From Neckera pumila (taxonomy: Eukaryota; Streptophyta; Bryopsida; Hypnales; Neckeraceae), in contig OZ018414.1 of NCBI GenBank assembly GCA_963969595.1, forward strand, positions 16,351,660 through 16,415,659: a stretch of 64,000 nt of DNA, in the 5' to 3' direction. The notes beneath the pieces were generated by a model. That model was not told the origin of the DNA and did not search any database. It saw only the letters and a list, made by a program, of their open reading frames with translations. Position 1 is the stretch's first letter, and the number at the start of each line of letters is the position of its first letter. Shown piece after piece: positions 1 through 12,816 of the stretch. A program made the translations under genes and the position numbers.

Positions 1-508
1 TTTGCTTGACCACAGCCAACCCATTGAGGGCCTTGCGGAGAGTCAAAAAAACCTCTAATGACTCATTCTTTCACTGCCCCCTCTATTTCATTGTTTTCCT
101 ATCTTTGTTACAATGACTTTCTTCACTTCTTTTCTACTGAGAATCTCACTGCATTGCAAGGTTCTTTGACACAACACATGTCATGATTTCCTGTCCCTCA
201 AGCTTTGAAACCTGATGTGAGATACAAGGTGTTAGAACTCAACAAATCCAAGTAGACAGTGTTTCAAATATCACAAACCAGATTGTAGCTAGAGTGCAAC
301 AATAATGAATGTTCAAAAGGATGCAAAAAATTATGACATATGTATATAACAAAATGTTTCAGGCCTGATAGTCTGCTCTTCGATTCTAGCGCCATTTTCC
401 TGACAGTTCTGCTTCAATTCCAAACCGCTGTACAGTAGAGGAGCATCATGTCAAAAATTACAACTTCATTACACTCAGACTTCTATTCTAGAGTCTTCAA
501 GCCCAGGA
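1..508. other. 3' flank of BTB pseudogene A (duplicated sequence)
   Basis: No gene is seen here. From about position 60 the sequence aligns by eye with about 26,080-26,542, the 3' flank of intact BTB gene B, including a shared run around ACTGCCCCCTCTATTTCATT. It therefore belongs to the large direct duplication and probably held the 3' UTR of the BTB gene that is now a pseudogene. Confidence 0.6.
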
Positions 509-1723
509 TCAATAGTCTCAATATTTAAGACAGTGGTGTTCAATTCCCAGACTGCCCAAGTCCTTTGAAACTGGAGCATGGAAATCCAAGAACTGGTGAC
601 TGCTGATGAAGTCTTTCATACTATTATTTCACAAGTCTAATAACTCAGTCTGCTGCTTCAAGGACAAAGTCAGAAACAAGTCCGCAGTTGCTTGTTCGAA
701 AGTCTCCACCTTCAACGAAGACTTCAATACCCCGTGCCAATTGGCCAACAACGCCTTTCGCTCTGGCGGTCTCAACAGCATTCGTCCAGCTACCACCTCC
801 TCGTACATCACAAGAACAACCTTTGCAAATTTCTCCTGTGCAAACAGAGACCTGGATTCGCTTATTTTCCTGACAAAACTTGGAATTGCATCTAAATGCA
901 CAATAGCTTGCACCAATTCCTCAGCCACTTGGCTCTGCAGTAATGCCTCAAGTATCCAACACATTGCTTGGATCCTCTCGATAGTGGTCTCGATGTATGC
1001 CCTGTTGGAATTGCCAGGAATCTTACAGTACCAGTCTTTTCCAATATCGACAAACATGTCCTTTGCCTCTTGGCTGACGATGGCAAAGACCCTCCTCGAG
1101 TAATCAGAAGGTGGAGCACGTCCAAGGGCCTTCAAGAATGCTGGCAATGTCAACACTTTCGGATCACTTGCTGCGTTGAGACCGCTGCGAATGCACTGTC
1201 GAATCAAGGCGAACAATTGCTTCTCACGGTCCTCTTGGGTCTCATCCAACCCCAGTCTTCCAACCAAATCTTTGAGGTGGATGCGAGGAAAGTCCGAAGA
1301 AGCTGCGTACTTCCGAACAGTAATCTCTTCTTCCTTCGTCCACGACATGGATGATAAGTAGAGGGAGATGCGCTCCATGAGCCCCTGAAAGTCTATCTGT
1401 GAGGCGACTTTTAGAAGCTCCACACCTTGTTTCACACTGTCAAAGCTCTTCACAAACGGCGAATACATGTTCGAAAAACAATCGAAGTAATACTGGACAT
1501 CTGTTTGGACCTCCAGAGCAAACTCCAGTGGTGGAGATGGAGAGACTGGCTTTTTCTATCTCTCGCTCAAGCATGTGTTGAAGTACTTGCTGTGCGTGCT
1601 CAAAACATGCGAATGAAGATGGATGAGAGCTAACATTCGATCTCTGCTTCCCCCTTTTGGTATCAAGATGATGGTCACATCTTGGCCTCTTCCAAGCTCC
1701 CCACCAAGTGTCTTCACCGCCAT
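509..1723 (-). pseudogene. BTB/POZ domain protein pseudogene A (nonsense codons only)
   Basis: This is a copy of a plant BTB/POZ protein of the At3g05675-like type, close to intact gene B at 26,543-27,757. The BTB core (LHSHVLSTHSKYF) and the following helical segments are present in one continuous frame. That frame carries a TAG at 1558-1556 where gene B has a Trp codon (TGG). It carries a TGA at 631-629 where gene B has CGA, and another TGA near 520. I saw no frameshift. The start is placed at the ATG in the context CAGCAGATGG, shared by all five family members here; an extra in-frame ATG lies 15 bases upstream. The first stop removes everything after the BTB N-terminal part, so a full product is not expected. 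BTB proteins usually act as substrate adaptors for CUL3 ubiquitin ligases; that is family knowledge and is not shown here. Confidence 0.85.
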
Positions 1724-2556
1724 CTGCTGAACATTCATATAGTGATTTCTGAACCTGAAATAATATACTTGCAAATCTAGTATCGTTCTGGCTTTACTCA
1801 CAACCAACTGTAACCCTAAAAGGCACATATGAAAGGTGGCTGAATCATGAAGGATTACCAAACGAACGAACAGTTTGAAACAGAGCTTGCACAGGCAGGC
1901 TAGCCCATGATGGAAAATAGTTGCCGTCTATCGCCTATAAAATGTGCTCCAAGGAAAGGTAAACATGTCGTCCGTTTCTGTGATCATTTGTTGAATTCTG
2001 TTGCTCTTAGTTAATATCAATAAATAAGTGACAGACGCGAATTGATAACTGTGGGCACTTGAGTTTTCTGTCCCTCTGTTGTGATTCCAGCTCAGTCCAT
2101 TCGAGCATCGCAACCACCAATTCCTTCTGGATTTTAAGATTCAAAAGACTTCAAATTTGAATGTGAAGTATGCCTCATTTATAGTAAGTGCACTGGCAAT
2201 CCATGACTTACCAGAATACTCTCTCGAGCCTCTCGTTGCATAAAACTCTCACCTCACAGCATGGACTTGCGAAATATTGTTACGCTGTGAGTGTCGGTAG
2301 AACAGAGGCTAGTCACAACACACAAGCCTGCCGACTATCCCCTCACAAATTACATGTGTCATGTACGTACTAGAGCTAGACAGTGAAGTCATCAAACACA
2401 GTTATCACCAGAATTTATCATGCAATGTTACTGAACACAAGCTTTTCAGAACTACTCAAATGAACAAAACGAACAGAACTGTAATCTCTACTCTCTCACG
2501 TACAGTTGGTGAGAAATGAAAAAGTTGGAAGTGGCATGGAAAATTTTACAACTGAC
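1724..2556 (-). other. Inferred intron upstream of BTB pseudogene A
   Basis: This noncoding stretch lies between the leader splice donor (GT at 2556-2555 on the minus strand) and the coding exon. A pyrimidine-rich acceptor TATTATTTCAG lies near 1760. The sequence aligns with the equivalent region of gene B (27,773-28,592), and parts align with the intron of gene E (57,042-58,442), for example around GTCCATGCTG and ACAGAGGGACAGAAA. The intron is inferred from the conserved donor and acceptor, not from transcripts. Confidence 0.5.
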
Positions 2557-2950
2557 CTTCTTCAGCACGGACGTTGCAAACCCGGTTGCAAAAGTATAGA
2601 ATCAATGTGGCTTGCAGACGTGAATGAGAGGACGAATTCAAGCTCCAGCATTACAACAATCCATTCCAGAAGTGAGCTGCACAACGCAAGAGATTTGGAA
2701 AACCTTGACAGAGTGAATCTTTTCATACTCTTCATGACTGAAGACGATGATCAATTCTATGCCGGCCATAGCTAGCTTGCCGTCAAGCTATCTCCAATAA
2801 CGATATTTAATGTTGAAGTAAGAAGCAGCATAGCGGTCTCTTTGGGGCTTGCGTGCATGAACTCCATGAAGATTTATGATTAGAGTCCGTTTGTTTGACC
2901 CGAGTCGCGAGGACGTTGCAGTCAAAAAACGATGTTAAATAATATTCCTG
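2557..2950 (-). promoter_or_regulatory. Conserved BTB-family leader, copy L1
   Basis: This is one of seven copies of a leader of about 300-450 bases found upstream of the BTB genes. Read on the minus strand, it holds the shared block that resembles CTCGGGCCCAACAAG and then GTGCAGCTC. It continues with GATTCTATAC and CAACG blocks and ends at AAGAAG followed by the donor GTCAGT. It is most simply a promoter plus noncoding first exon. Conservation is seen by eye; the exon call is inference. Confidence 0.55.
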
Positions 2951-3084
2951 CTCACGAGCAATAAGTACACACTTCAGTCTGACAACGCAATTGGTGTGCT
3001 CAGCAGTAATGTCATTGAGTTCACTATATTCACACTTGTTCTAGAATTATACAAAAATGTGAGGCATAGGAATATGAGAATTCA

Positions 3085-3345
3085 GGTAGGTTAGGTAGAA
3101 TCAATATAATGTGGTTCACTCTACTTTTATACTACCTCAAATAATGTGTTTTTCACACAAATTTCATTCATTTTCATCCACGTTCATAGAATTTTAATGC
3201 ATTTCTATTTGTTTTCACCAATCACTATCTAGTTTTGCATCTAGATTTCATCCAAATGTTTACAATAATTAGACCCACGTTCATCCAAATTATATCCAAT
3301 GACTGTGAAGGGGTCAAACTATTCATACTCTTGCAATCATTGCAT
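3085..3345 (+). repeat. Dispersed repeat rich in ATTTCATCCAAA motifs, copy 1
   Basis: This segment contains AGGTAGAATCAATATAATG followed by several ATTTCATCC and CATCCAAAT motifs. Related segments occur at 29,280-29,545 and 36,690-37,050 (same orientation) and at 20,950-21,340 (reverse). Two copies lie upstream of BTB genes and two lie downstream. It could be an independent repeat or conserved flanking sequence. No terminal repeats or target duplication were resolved. Confidence 0.55.
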
Positions 3346-4804
3346 TAATTAGAGTTGTTTTTTAATCAAATTTGACATTTTATTGGAAAAAACAACTAAA
3401 TGCACAAAAACAATAGCCCCGGGTGGATCACTTAGCGCATTTTAGAAACGACGTGCGGCATAAAATAGGGAAGGATTTATTCTTTTGAGGTAAAATTTAT
3501 AATTTTATTACAAATAAAGTAGGGTTCATTCAAAAGGAAAAACCTATTATAAATAAGTTAGGTAGTCTAAAGATCTAGACCATTAATTTTTTTTACATCT
3601 AATTTAGGGGCTGGTCATTGGGATCTTCTATATTGTATTTAGTAGGGTTTGTATATCTAATACATTACAGCTGGCTTGTGATTGCCTTTTTATACAAAAT
3701 CTGATTTCATATAATTCTCACCCTTACAAAATTTATACTCCTTCACTAGTTCAGAACTATTCTTATCACTTCCAGTACTTTTTAGCAGTTACTCACTTGA
3801 CACAACACTTATTAACACCCATTTGTAGACTTTCACTCAAAATCAAATACAACCACAAACCACACTTTATAACATCATGTGACCTTAGCATTTCATGTAC
3901 GCATGGGAAATACTTTTCACCTTAGTAGATAACATAAACTCCTCCACGCTTCCATCATATCAACCATGTTAACTGCAATTCTACTTCTCTCTAAATTAAA
4001 CACTTAGGCAATATAAACTCACAACCATCAAGTAGCTTATAAACTTTCAATAACCAGCCTTTAAAATTACAATCACATTACAATCAACCACTAATTAACA
4101 ATCACAATTCTGCATTTTTCAGACCATTTTAACCATACATACTTGCATCAATATCAACTGAGTTGCAGATATTTTGTATGACTCCAAATTGGTGAAAAGG
4201 TCACCATTTACAATTTTTATAAAATAGGAACCACCCAGCAGTTACCAACCACAAAAAAGACAACTAACTGCCCCAAAATCACCAAATTAGAACTGCCTTG
4301 CAACTCCACCTCAAATACTTGATAAATTCTCCTACTTGGTAGCCAACCCCTATAACCAAATATACACCCCACTTTACTCTTCTTACCCCAAAACAACTCA
4401 AATCAATATAAAATCAGCAATCAACTTGCAAAAACAAGTTCAAAACCATACAAAAACCTGCCCAATTTCAAAAATTAAAACTCCAACTAGCAAATCTAAC
4501 TTCCAAAGATACGCTGGTACACTAGCCCAAAGAGGAACTTGAATTTTACAACTGAGATGAAATTGAATTTTTTCAGCTAATCATTTTGCAGAGTTTCTCA
4601 ATAAATTTACCTAAAAGCCAGATTGAACAAACTTTAGTCCCAAGTGGTTTGACATGTTTTGGAGCATTTCTGATATCCTAACCTTTTTTTAAGTTGGAAT
4701 GCCATTGCTTTATTTGTGTCGCGTTTGAATTTTGGATATGCGATGTATTTTTTTCTTATAGAAATACATTGGTGTCCTAAAATTGACAAAAGTGTATTAG
4801 CCTC
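3346..4804. other. AT-rich spacer, no gene seen
   Basis: This stretch is AT-rich with only short chance reading frames of low complexity. No recognisable protein, RNA or terminal-repeat structure was found. Confidence 0.6.
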
Positions 4805-5240
4805 AAGAATAGGACGTCAATAAGAAAGACATACTTTACACCAACAAAAGTCTCACAAAAAGAATAGGGTGCAAAAAAGGAACACCCTTCTCAAACCACC
4901 TAAAGTGCCTTACAAACAAAATAGGACGTGAAAAAGGAAAAAACAAATTCACACCAACCGTCAATCCTAAACCAAAAAAATAGGGTGTGAAAAAGATAAT
5001 AAAGGAATTAAAATACATTCTAAATCAAATAGCCTAACCCCAAAAATAGAAGATCAACAATTGCTTCAATATTGCCCACCAACAAAAATGTCACCAAAAA
5101 AATAGGGTGCAAAAAAGAAATATCCTTTTCAAACCACCCAAAGTGCCTTACCAACAAAATAGGATGTCAAAAAGGAAAAAAAAGCCACACCAATCATTCA
5201 CCCTAAATCCAAAAAAATAGGGTGTGGAAAAGAAATTCAT
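4805..5240. repeat. Minisatellite, about 237-base unit with AAATAGGGTGT subrepeats
   Basis: Two degenerate units of about 237 bases are visible: TAGGGTGCAAAAAAG near 4866 recurs near 5103. Each unit is built from shorter subrepeats of about 55-60 bases, of the form AAATAGGGTGTGAAAAAG followed by an ACACCAACC-like stretch. No coding potential is evident. Confidence 0.75.
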
Positions 5241-8179
5241 GCTTTGTACCAAATAAAATTTTCAAATGTTAGAATGCTAAAACTAAGTTGTTTCAAAATG
5301 CATGGAACATGATTGATTTCCACGCATGCAATATTTGGACTTTCTTTTCAACCTTTTTGCTTTCACATTGCTTTTCAATTCACTTTTTTTCCTTATAAAG
5401 AAAATAGCCTAAAGAAAATTGTCCTTATATGGCTAGTATAAGTAATAATAGAGTACCATAATATAGGCCATTTTGCTGAATTACATAATTATCGGGGCCC
5501 TTTTATTGAGGCCTTGGAGGTAAATAGCCCCCTAAAAAATACCCCCTCGTCATATGGGGGGTATAAACATACAAAGAGTGATCCACCCAAGACAACAACA
5601 TTGTATAGGGTGTAGAAAATCAACTTTGCTTAGGTGCAACAATTTGCTTATTTTTTGCAAAGTGCAAAAATTCAATATCCAAATAAACACAAACAGGTAC
5701 AAAACCTCATGCAAATCAAATCAATGTCACTCTTTGAATTAGAAATGCAGTACTTTTTTGCATTTACTATGACCAAATTTAAAACACAAGTACTTTGCAC
5801 AAAGGAGTTGAGCCTACAATAACAAATAAACATTGTCTACTCCTATATATCCGACCCCATTTATGTCTAATTGGCTCCTAATACTAAAAATTAAAAAAAG
5901 CACCCTATAGAAATTGTTTAAAGACGGCACGGTAGCCTAAATCTCCAAAATTGTAAAGATGACATATTATAAAATATAACTTTGAAGAACAATTAATTAA
6001 TGTCTTTCAAACAAAAGTTTTAAAATGTAATCTACAAATCACATCCATATAGTTATTCAACTATTATTCTATCTAATCTTTTCAATAAAATTGAAAATCA
6101 AAAATCAAAAATTCATTTTTAGCCCCTATAAGACCAACATGCATTTCTTGTCTACATAGAAATTTTGAACAGATACATGTGACTAGAAATTTCCATATTT
6201 AGGGCCCAAATTTTAATAGAAGGTGGGGATGAGGAATATCTTTCATATGCACTAAATCTCATGACATTTGAAATATTAGTTAAAAATTGTGGCCTAATAT
6301 GTTCATTTTTTTTTATATGTGAGTAGTCCGGCAAATAGAATACTCACCATTCTTATAAACAAAAATTTGAAATTGGTTTTCCAAATTTATATACATGTGG
6401 AAAGCTTTGAATCATTCCATTTTCATCAATGAATCAAAAGTTATGAGGAGTTTTTGTTTGTGAGTAGTTATGGGTTCTCTACTCTAAAATAAACTTAGAA
6501 GTTCTTTATTTTATTTAATTTTCAATATTATCTGAAAAAAATAAAACCATAAGATAGAGATTGTTTATTACAACATTGCCACCATTGGGATGGGAATTTT
6601 CAATTCCATAATTCAATTCCATAATTCAATTCTTAACAATTTAGTATTTTGAATCATTGTCTACTTCTTTCTACTTACTATTTTTTTCCTATATATTGTA
6701 CAATTCCAAATGATGTGAAAATTTTCAAGCATGTAGCCCACTTGTCTAGGAAAGTGGTTCAAAGAAGTACTATTGCTTTGGACATTTTTTCATAGAAAAG
6801 TGAGCTTGTGAAGTGCAGCTACCCGGTTTATTTGCAAGGCCAAAAAATGATTTCAGTAAATTTGAATGCTTATATCTTACAATCCACACAGTGGAAATTT
6901 CTGAAATTTTACCATATATTCTCAAGTTGGCATACTAGAAGATCCTCTGGTTATATGTGTCAAAAAAATCCAAAAATTTGGTAATTGTACTAAAAATGGC
7001 AATTTTCAAGCATTTTTAGTGGAATATAGTCATGGAACTTTAGGAGTTAAATTGATTATAGATTCAAATTTTATAATTCTTTCAAAAATATATATATTTA
7101 GGAGCAAAATGTTAATTTTTTTAATTATAACAATCTTCTATAATTTTTATTTACTTACCACAAATATTGAAATCTTTTATTCATTGTTATATAATTTATT
7201 GGTATTTTTAGAAAATAAATTAGGCTCAAATTGTTCAAATTAGGCTCTAAATAGGTCAAACTATTAACCTTAGATTAGAATGAATTGCAAAAATTATACT
7301 AAAATTGTTCAAATGAAGCTCAAATTGCTAAAATGAAGCTAAACCTTAAAACCACCAATTCATACTTGAGGTCAAACTTGCTCAAATACTTTAATGTAAA
7401 TGTAAGAAAATTGTAGATCTTAGAAGCATTGTTGGGCTCAATTGAATACTTAGACACCACCATTTAATAAAGTTCTTGCCTCACAAACTATGGCAATTAA
7501 ATTTGAAGAATCAAAATAACAAATTTGCAATTTCAAAGACTTTCTAAATATATAAATTGTTGTGAAATTCAAAATCGCTTCAATTTAATAAATTTTTCAA
7601 ATCACTTAGTAAGAGTAATAAAAATTCAAAATCATGAAAGTTCAAAACTCATAAAATCACAAAATTGTAGAAGTGCTGTAAAGTGTGAAGCCAAGAGAAG
7701 CAATCAAATTGCTACCTTTTTAATATCACTTCATCTTCCTTGGCTATTTTACTTTTGTAATATGATAATTAATGGTCGGAGATGTAATATTACAAAGGTC
7801 CTTGTGGATTTAGTAGTAGTATGAATGAAAGAATGATATGATATGATGATGATGGTGATTTACTCATTCAAGATGTTTTTGAAGAGCTCTTTTTTGAACT
7901 AAAAAGTTATTTTTTGAGGTTAAACATACTTGCTTCCTTTGAATAATAGAATTTGTTTATAAAAAGGAGTTCTAAAATCTATATTGTGCAAATGTAAAAG
8001 TTCAAATAGAAGAATTTACAAAACATTTAGATGAACAAAAACAAAAGATTTTGTGCACTTGGTGGAGGTTTGGATATTTTGTATTTTGAAATTTGAATTC
8101 ATATTTTCAAAATCTTTAGAAAATAGTTATATCAATATTTTTCCATAACTAAAATATTAAATTTTTTCTAAAAAGTATA
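5241..8179. other. AT-rich spacer homologous to block B
   Basis: No gene is seen. Parts align with 29,590-31,500. For example, GAGCCTACAATAACAA near 5811 recurs near 29,635, and AAAGCACCCTATA near 5897 has a counterpart near 29,718. This supports an old direct duplication of the whole spacer with its BTB gene. Confidence 0.55.
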
Positions 8180-8579
8180 TAAGGTAGAGCCACCCATAAC
8201 CGGCCAAATAAAGAATTCCAACATGATTTGAAGTAGTGAATGCAAATCAAATATTTTTCAGAGGTGCATCGATAGAAATGACAAGGATTGCAAAAAATTT
8301 GGTAATTTTATTGCTTGAATTGAAATTACTATGAATTTTGGGAGGCAAAAAGTGCTCTGGACCCATAGCCAATTTCTAGACTCTTCTAATGCCGATCATT
8401 CAATAACCTTTTTCCTAATCATCATTTCTTACTTTCTTTCTCACAACTTGGGACATGTATCATGTATTTATTAGTTCCAATCTTGAAAAGGAAAAAAATA
8501 CATTCTAAGCTTAATAAAAAATATGTACACCTATAGATCGGGAATGGGTCACTGGTCAGGAATGGGTGGCTCTACCTTA
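8180..8579. mobile_element. Short TIR element (MITE-like), perfect 18-base inverted ends
   Basis: TAAGGTAGAGCCACCCAT at 8180-8197 is repeated exactly in inverse orientation at 8562-8579. The outer TA at each end fits a TA target duplication, giving an element of 8182-8577 (about 396 bases). The interior has no reading frame for a transposase. TA duplication suggests mobilisation by a Tc1/mariner or similar transposase; that is inference. Confidence 0.65.
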
Positions 8580-9651
8580 GTTTTTACCCCACATAAATAA
8601 TGGCACCATATATTGGTCCTTATATTGTTGGACAATACCTATAAAGAGCATCTTTCTGCGACTATGCTATAAGACGCTTTATTTTATAATACTGGCTTGT
8701 TTTTTTAGTAAGGTCTTCAATAAACTCAAACTTCCTCATAATTATGTAAGGTAAGGGAATATAACTTATTTTAGCCTCATGCCATTTTATCTTCCAAAAT
8801 TCATACCTAATTTCACAAAGGTTAAAAAATTGTAAAATAATTTGGATTAGATTCTAAGTCTAGATATATTTCAAGAAAAAATGATAAAAATATTAAAAAT
8901 ATTGTGCTTCTCTGCAATTGTAATTATCTATTAAATGCTTTAGTTAAATGAATGCAAAGCCTCTTCCCTTTGGGTATAGAGCCAATAAAGAAACTAAGAG
9001 CCCATTCCTTAGACTTCAAAGTAAAAATCATCTTTAATGCACTCCAAAATTTGCCTTGCCAGATATAATTCTAATTTTCACTATTGTGTGATTAAAACTT
9101 CAATTTGTTTATCATTAGAAGAACATTCAAAAATATTTTGAATAGATATAAAAAAATTCAAATTCAAATGTTGGACAAAGATAATAAACCACTTTAAGAG
9201 GTCACCAGAAGGCCAAATATAGTAGTATTGACAAAATATCATGGTTATTAATTTGACCAATTTGGAGAGCAAAGTGCATTGATAACCGCAATTTGCCACC
9301 CTCATAAAATTGTAATTTGGCTTTTGCTGGGCTTTTGAAGTGGTCTATTTTCTTTGTCCAATGTATAAATTTGAGTTTTCTTGTACCTATTCAAAGTATT
9401 GTACTCGAACAGCAAGTCTGACTTAAATTAATTTTTTTAAAGTGCCAAAATTTTTAAACTTATTTAAAGACTAGACAACTAAATCTAAAAATAAATATAA
9501 ACTTAAGATGATTTGTTGAATATTCAAAATATCCATTAACAATCTATTGAGTCAAATACCAATTGATCATTTGACCATTTTTTATTAACCTCTAAGCGCT
9601 CAAGCGACCATTTTATGGTCGCTGTCCAACTTCAGGCAAAAATTTTGTGCC

Positions 9652-9682
<31 letters not shown>

Positions 9683-11221
9683 TTTTTAGCAAAAGATTGG
9701 GTTGTCTATCAATATTTATACTCAAAACTCAGATCACTATGGTCAAACAAAAACTATAAGAGAAATAGCACAAAGTGTCTAGATTTGCCTAGTGTTGAAA
9801 AATTTACTATTTGGGGAAAGTATTGGTGTTTTCATTGCTAGATCTCATGCGTTTTTTCACAAATCAATAGAAACCACAATTTTGACCAATCAAATAAAAA
9901 TTCAAATGTTAAAAATAGAAATTGTATTTTTGTTGAATTTTAAAGTTATATTTTCAAAATTCATTTTAAAATAATCTAAGAATAATTTTACAATTTTGAC
10001 CGTATGGATGCTTTCTACTTTTCATGCTTCACATTATCTTCTTTGATGCAAACTTCAAAAAGTTTTAGAACTTATATTTTATAACACATTTGTATTTTGT
10101 CCAAACCCCTTGGGCTTTTAGGGGTTAAGGTAATTTTTGATGGCAAAATGAAGGAATCATTTCCTTAACATTTAATAAGAATGAAGGTTGGAGAGTATTT
10201 TCTTATAATGATATCCATTGTCCATCATGAATAATCTTGACTACATATTGTCAAAATATAGAAATAGTGTTCAAAATAGAATTTCAAACCTCTTTTTAGA
10301 ATAATATAATAATATTTCAACAAAACTTAAACTAAAAAAACTAGAGAAATGAAACAAATTTCATTTTTGAAAACATATTTTTCACATTTTGAGCCTCCAC
10401 AAAAAGTTGCAAACAAAATTCAAAGAGATGTTTGAAAATGTCCAAAAAATTGTCCCTTCAAATTCTTTTTTCAACTATATCCATAACTTTTGATTGGAGA
10501 CTCAAAATGTCAAATGGATATTTTAACCCCTAAAGGACCAAGGCCTTTTTTCTACCAAAAAACACTAAAAATTGTCATTTTTATAGCAAAGACTAAGAAA
10601 GTTTGAAAATTGTTTTTTAGGCACATCTAATCATAGGATTTTGCACCTAACTAGTATAAAATGTGTGGGTAATATTTTGGAATTTTTGACCGCACAAACT
10701 GCAAGATATCTGCATTTAAAGTAAAAAAACATAGTTTTTCAACACATTGCCGGACTAGATTATTTGACTTTGAACCTTCTTAACTTTAATTTTTTGCACT
10801 ATAGAGTTTATAGTGGAGAATTGAGTTGAGAGTCTAGGAAAAAATATAAAAAGCTTAATTTTTATACTTCAAAAAATTGTTAAGTAGAAATAGGTACAAG
10901 ATAGAAAGAAAATCTAAATTATGAATATCTCTAAAATGGAATTAAAATGCAATAATTCCAATGGTGAGATTGTTCAAGCAAGTATGCTAAATCATATTGA
11001 ATCTTTATTTTGAAAAATTGTAAAAATAGCATTTAGACATGAATCCTACAAGTTATTCTTTCAAAAAAATGCTCTAATTGCCCAAAAAACAAGATTTTCC
11101 ATAACCTCCTCATAACAAATCCAAATGGAATAAATAAAAGTTTTTTAGGTAGAGAAAAATATAATCTATAAAAAAAAATTTCAAAAAAAAAATTCAAATT
11201 TTTGAATTTGTTTTTTTATTG

Positions 11222-11269
<48 letters not shown>

Positions 11270-11903
11270 AAATTCCAAGTTGTTTGGGGCACAACTTTTT
11301 TCCCCGGGCATGGTTTAAGAAAATAATTACATTCCCACAAAGCTAATTATTTTTTCTATCTTCAAAGAAAGTTTCAAAAAATTAGAACAAAATTTTAGCC
11401 TGTAGGTACCAGCTTGAAATTTCCACTCGTCCCTTGTAGGAGCAATGGTCATTTAGGGTTTAAGATGAAATTTAGCTTGTTTTTTCACATTGACTTAGTT
11501 CAAAGTTTAAATTTTTGTTTGTTTTACTATGCCCACATGAGTTCCTAAATTCTACTTTGAACATAATTGCTCATAATTGCTGCTTAATTTGACTTAACTA
11601 TAAGCAACTGAATTGCTACTTATCCTAATTTACATATCCTGCATAGATTGTTTTACCTCCTATCACTCCACTTATATAAAGAGCTTATCTAGTTACTTCT
11701 ATACACACTGTAAGAGGCTTTTGAGTCTTTGTGATAGACTCATGCCTGAGGTGAATAGTAGTATTAAGGTAGAAAATTTAGGTTAAGTGAATAGTAATAG
11801 TAAAAAAGATCCATATGTATAGGATGAAGATATTATAGGTCAGTTGCCAAATTTTTTTTATTTTTTTGAATTTAATATTCAAATTTTTAAAATGATGTTC
11901 TAA
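8580..11903. other. AT-rich spacer with homopolymer tracts
   Basis: No gene is recognised. A run of 28 A lies at 9652-9679, just after a short palindrome GCGACCATTTTATGGTCGC at 9604-9622. The part at 8940-9420 aligns with 32,530-32,990 of block B (TTCCCTTTGG, ATGCACTCCA and AATTTGCC in the same order). Confidence 0.55.
11234..11266. repeat. Poly-C tract of 33 bases
   Basis: Thirty-three consecutive C follow a CTCTCT stretch in otherwise AT-rich DNA. On the opposite strand this is a G run able to form a quadruplex. Its exact length is uncertain because such runs are hard to sequence. Confidence 0.9.
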
Positions 11904-11908
11904 AGTAC

Positions 11909-12257
11909 TGATAACGGGAGAATTTACGTAACAGGTAGTAATATGAGTTGTCATAGGAGGTTCTACAGATTTCAATACTTTACGGATATCATTGCTGTGA
12001 ACGGATAAACTAGGATGGATGGACCGCTGTGAGGAGAACCGGGGATGCCCAGGTCTCAAAGGCGGGTACCGTTACCGCGAGGGCCAAGAAGAGGAACTGT
12101 TTTCTGAGCAATAAGAGGAATCAAGAGTGAGAAATTAGGCGGACCATGTATGACACAAAACCTGAGTAATAAAATTGGGGTTCCTTGAGGAATCCGAAAA
12201 GAAATCTATGGCGTGAATGTTGATTGATATAATCGCTGTTCAGAAACTAGCGTTTCA
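11909..12257 (+). repeat. 5' LTR
   Basis: This begins TGATAACGGGAG and ends GCGTTTCA. It matches 17,910-18,258 with five substitutions, three of them clustered near 12,000-12,012 and the others near 12,030 and 12,143. It should hold the promoter; AATAAAATTGGGG near 12,168 is the clearest AT-rich core candidate, but no transcription start can be fixed. Confidence 0.95.
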
Positions 12258-12260
12258 TCT

Positions 12261-12277
12261 TGGTTCCGTTGCCGGGA
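12261..12277 (+). other. Primer-binding site candidate
   Basis: TGGTTCCGTTGCCGGGA begins three bases after the 5' LTR. It has the form of the complement of a tRNA 3' end (TGG pairing with CCA). I do not name the tRNA. Confidence 0.75.
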
Positions 12278-12358
12278 CACGAGAACTGTTGTAAGGGTGA
12301 GAGCATGAACGGTTGTGGTAAGGAAGTCAGCAGTATCTAAATTGGAAAAATCACAGAT

Positions 12359-12816
12359 ATGAGAAAGAAGAAATCAGTGCAAGGATTAGTTGAGACAGTT
12401 CCGTTAGTCACAGAGGTTCCAGTTATAGAAGAGAAAGTTGTAACTGCGAAAGAGGGTTTGATAAAAATTGCGTACGGATTTCACAACGCACCAAGCAGTT
12501 ATTTGACCGCGCTAGCTCTGCGTATCAAAGATGATAGTGACGGGTAACGCATTTAGCTCCAGATACTCTAATTAGATTAGGCGCGAGGATGTGTTATCAG
12601 TCTCCTAAAATTGTCTTATGCCCCTAGTGTCGTCGAACTTCAAGACCAGTCACAGACATAACAGTACCCGCGATACCAGCGTTGGAAGCAACAGCCAGTC
12701 TACAGGAAGAGGAGAATAATACCGAAGTTACTGTAGCGAGAGGGTTTAATATTGTGGGTTGGTTCGAAGAGCTCAACACGCAACTCTTTGCTGAAGAGCG
12801 GGCTTACGCAAATTAG
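12359..12816 (+). pseudogene. Broken 5' reading frame of the retrotransposon
   Basis: An ATG at 12,359 opens 62 codons ending in TAA at 12,545-12,547. The shifted frame then continues through 12,541-12,816 with TAG codons at 12,625-12,627 and 12,814-12,816. The second TAG is directly followed by, and in frame with, the ATG of the RNase H reading frame. The simplest view is that a longer protein once led into the RNase H and is now broken by one frameshift and two stops. The residues show no family I recognise. Small-protein or leader roles cannot be excluded. Confidence 0.5.

Noticed and set aside
606..1103. Long plus-strand open frame
   Set aside because: It lies antisense to BTB pseudogene A, and the same frame recurs opposite gene B and gene D. 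It is a mirror of BTB codon use, not a gene.
1556..1558. UAG in pseudogene A as programmed readthrough
   Set aside because: Gene B has a Trp codon there and A carries two further premature stops, so simple decay is more likely.
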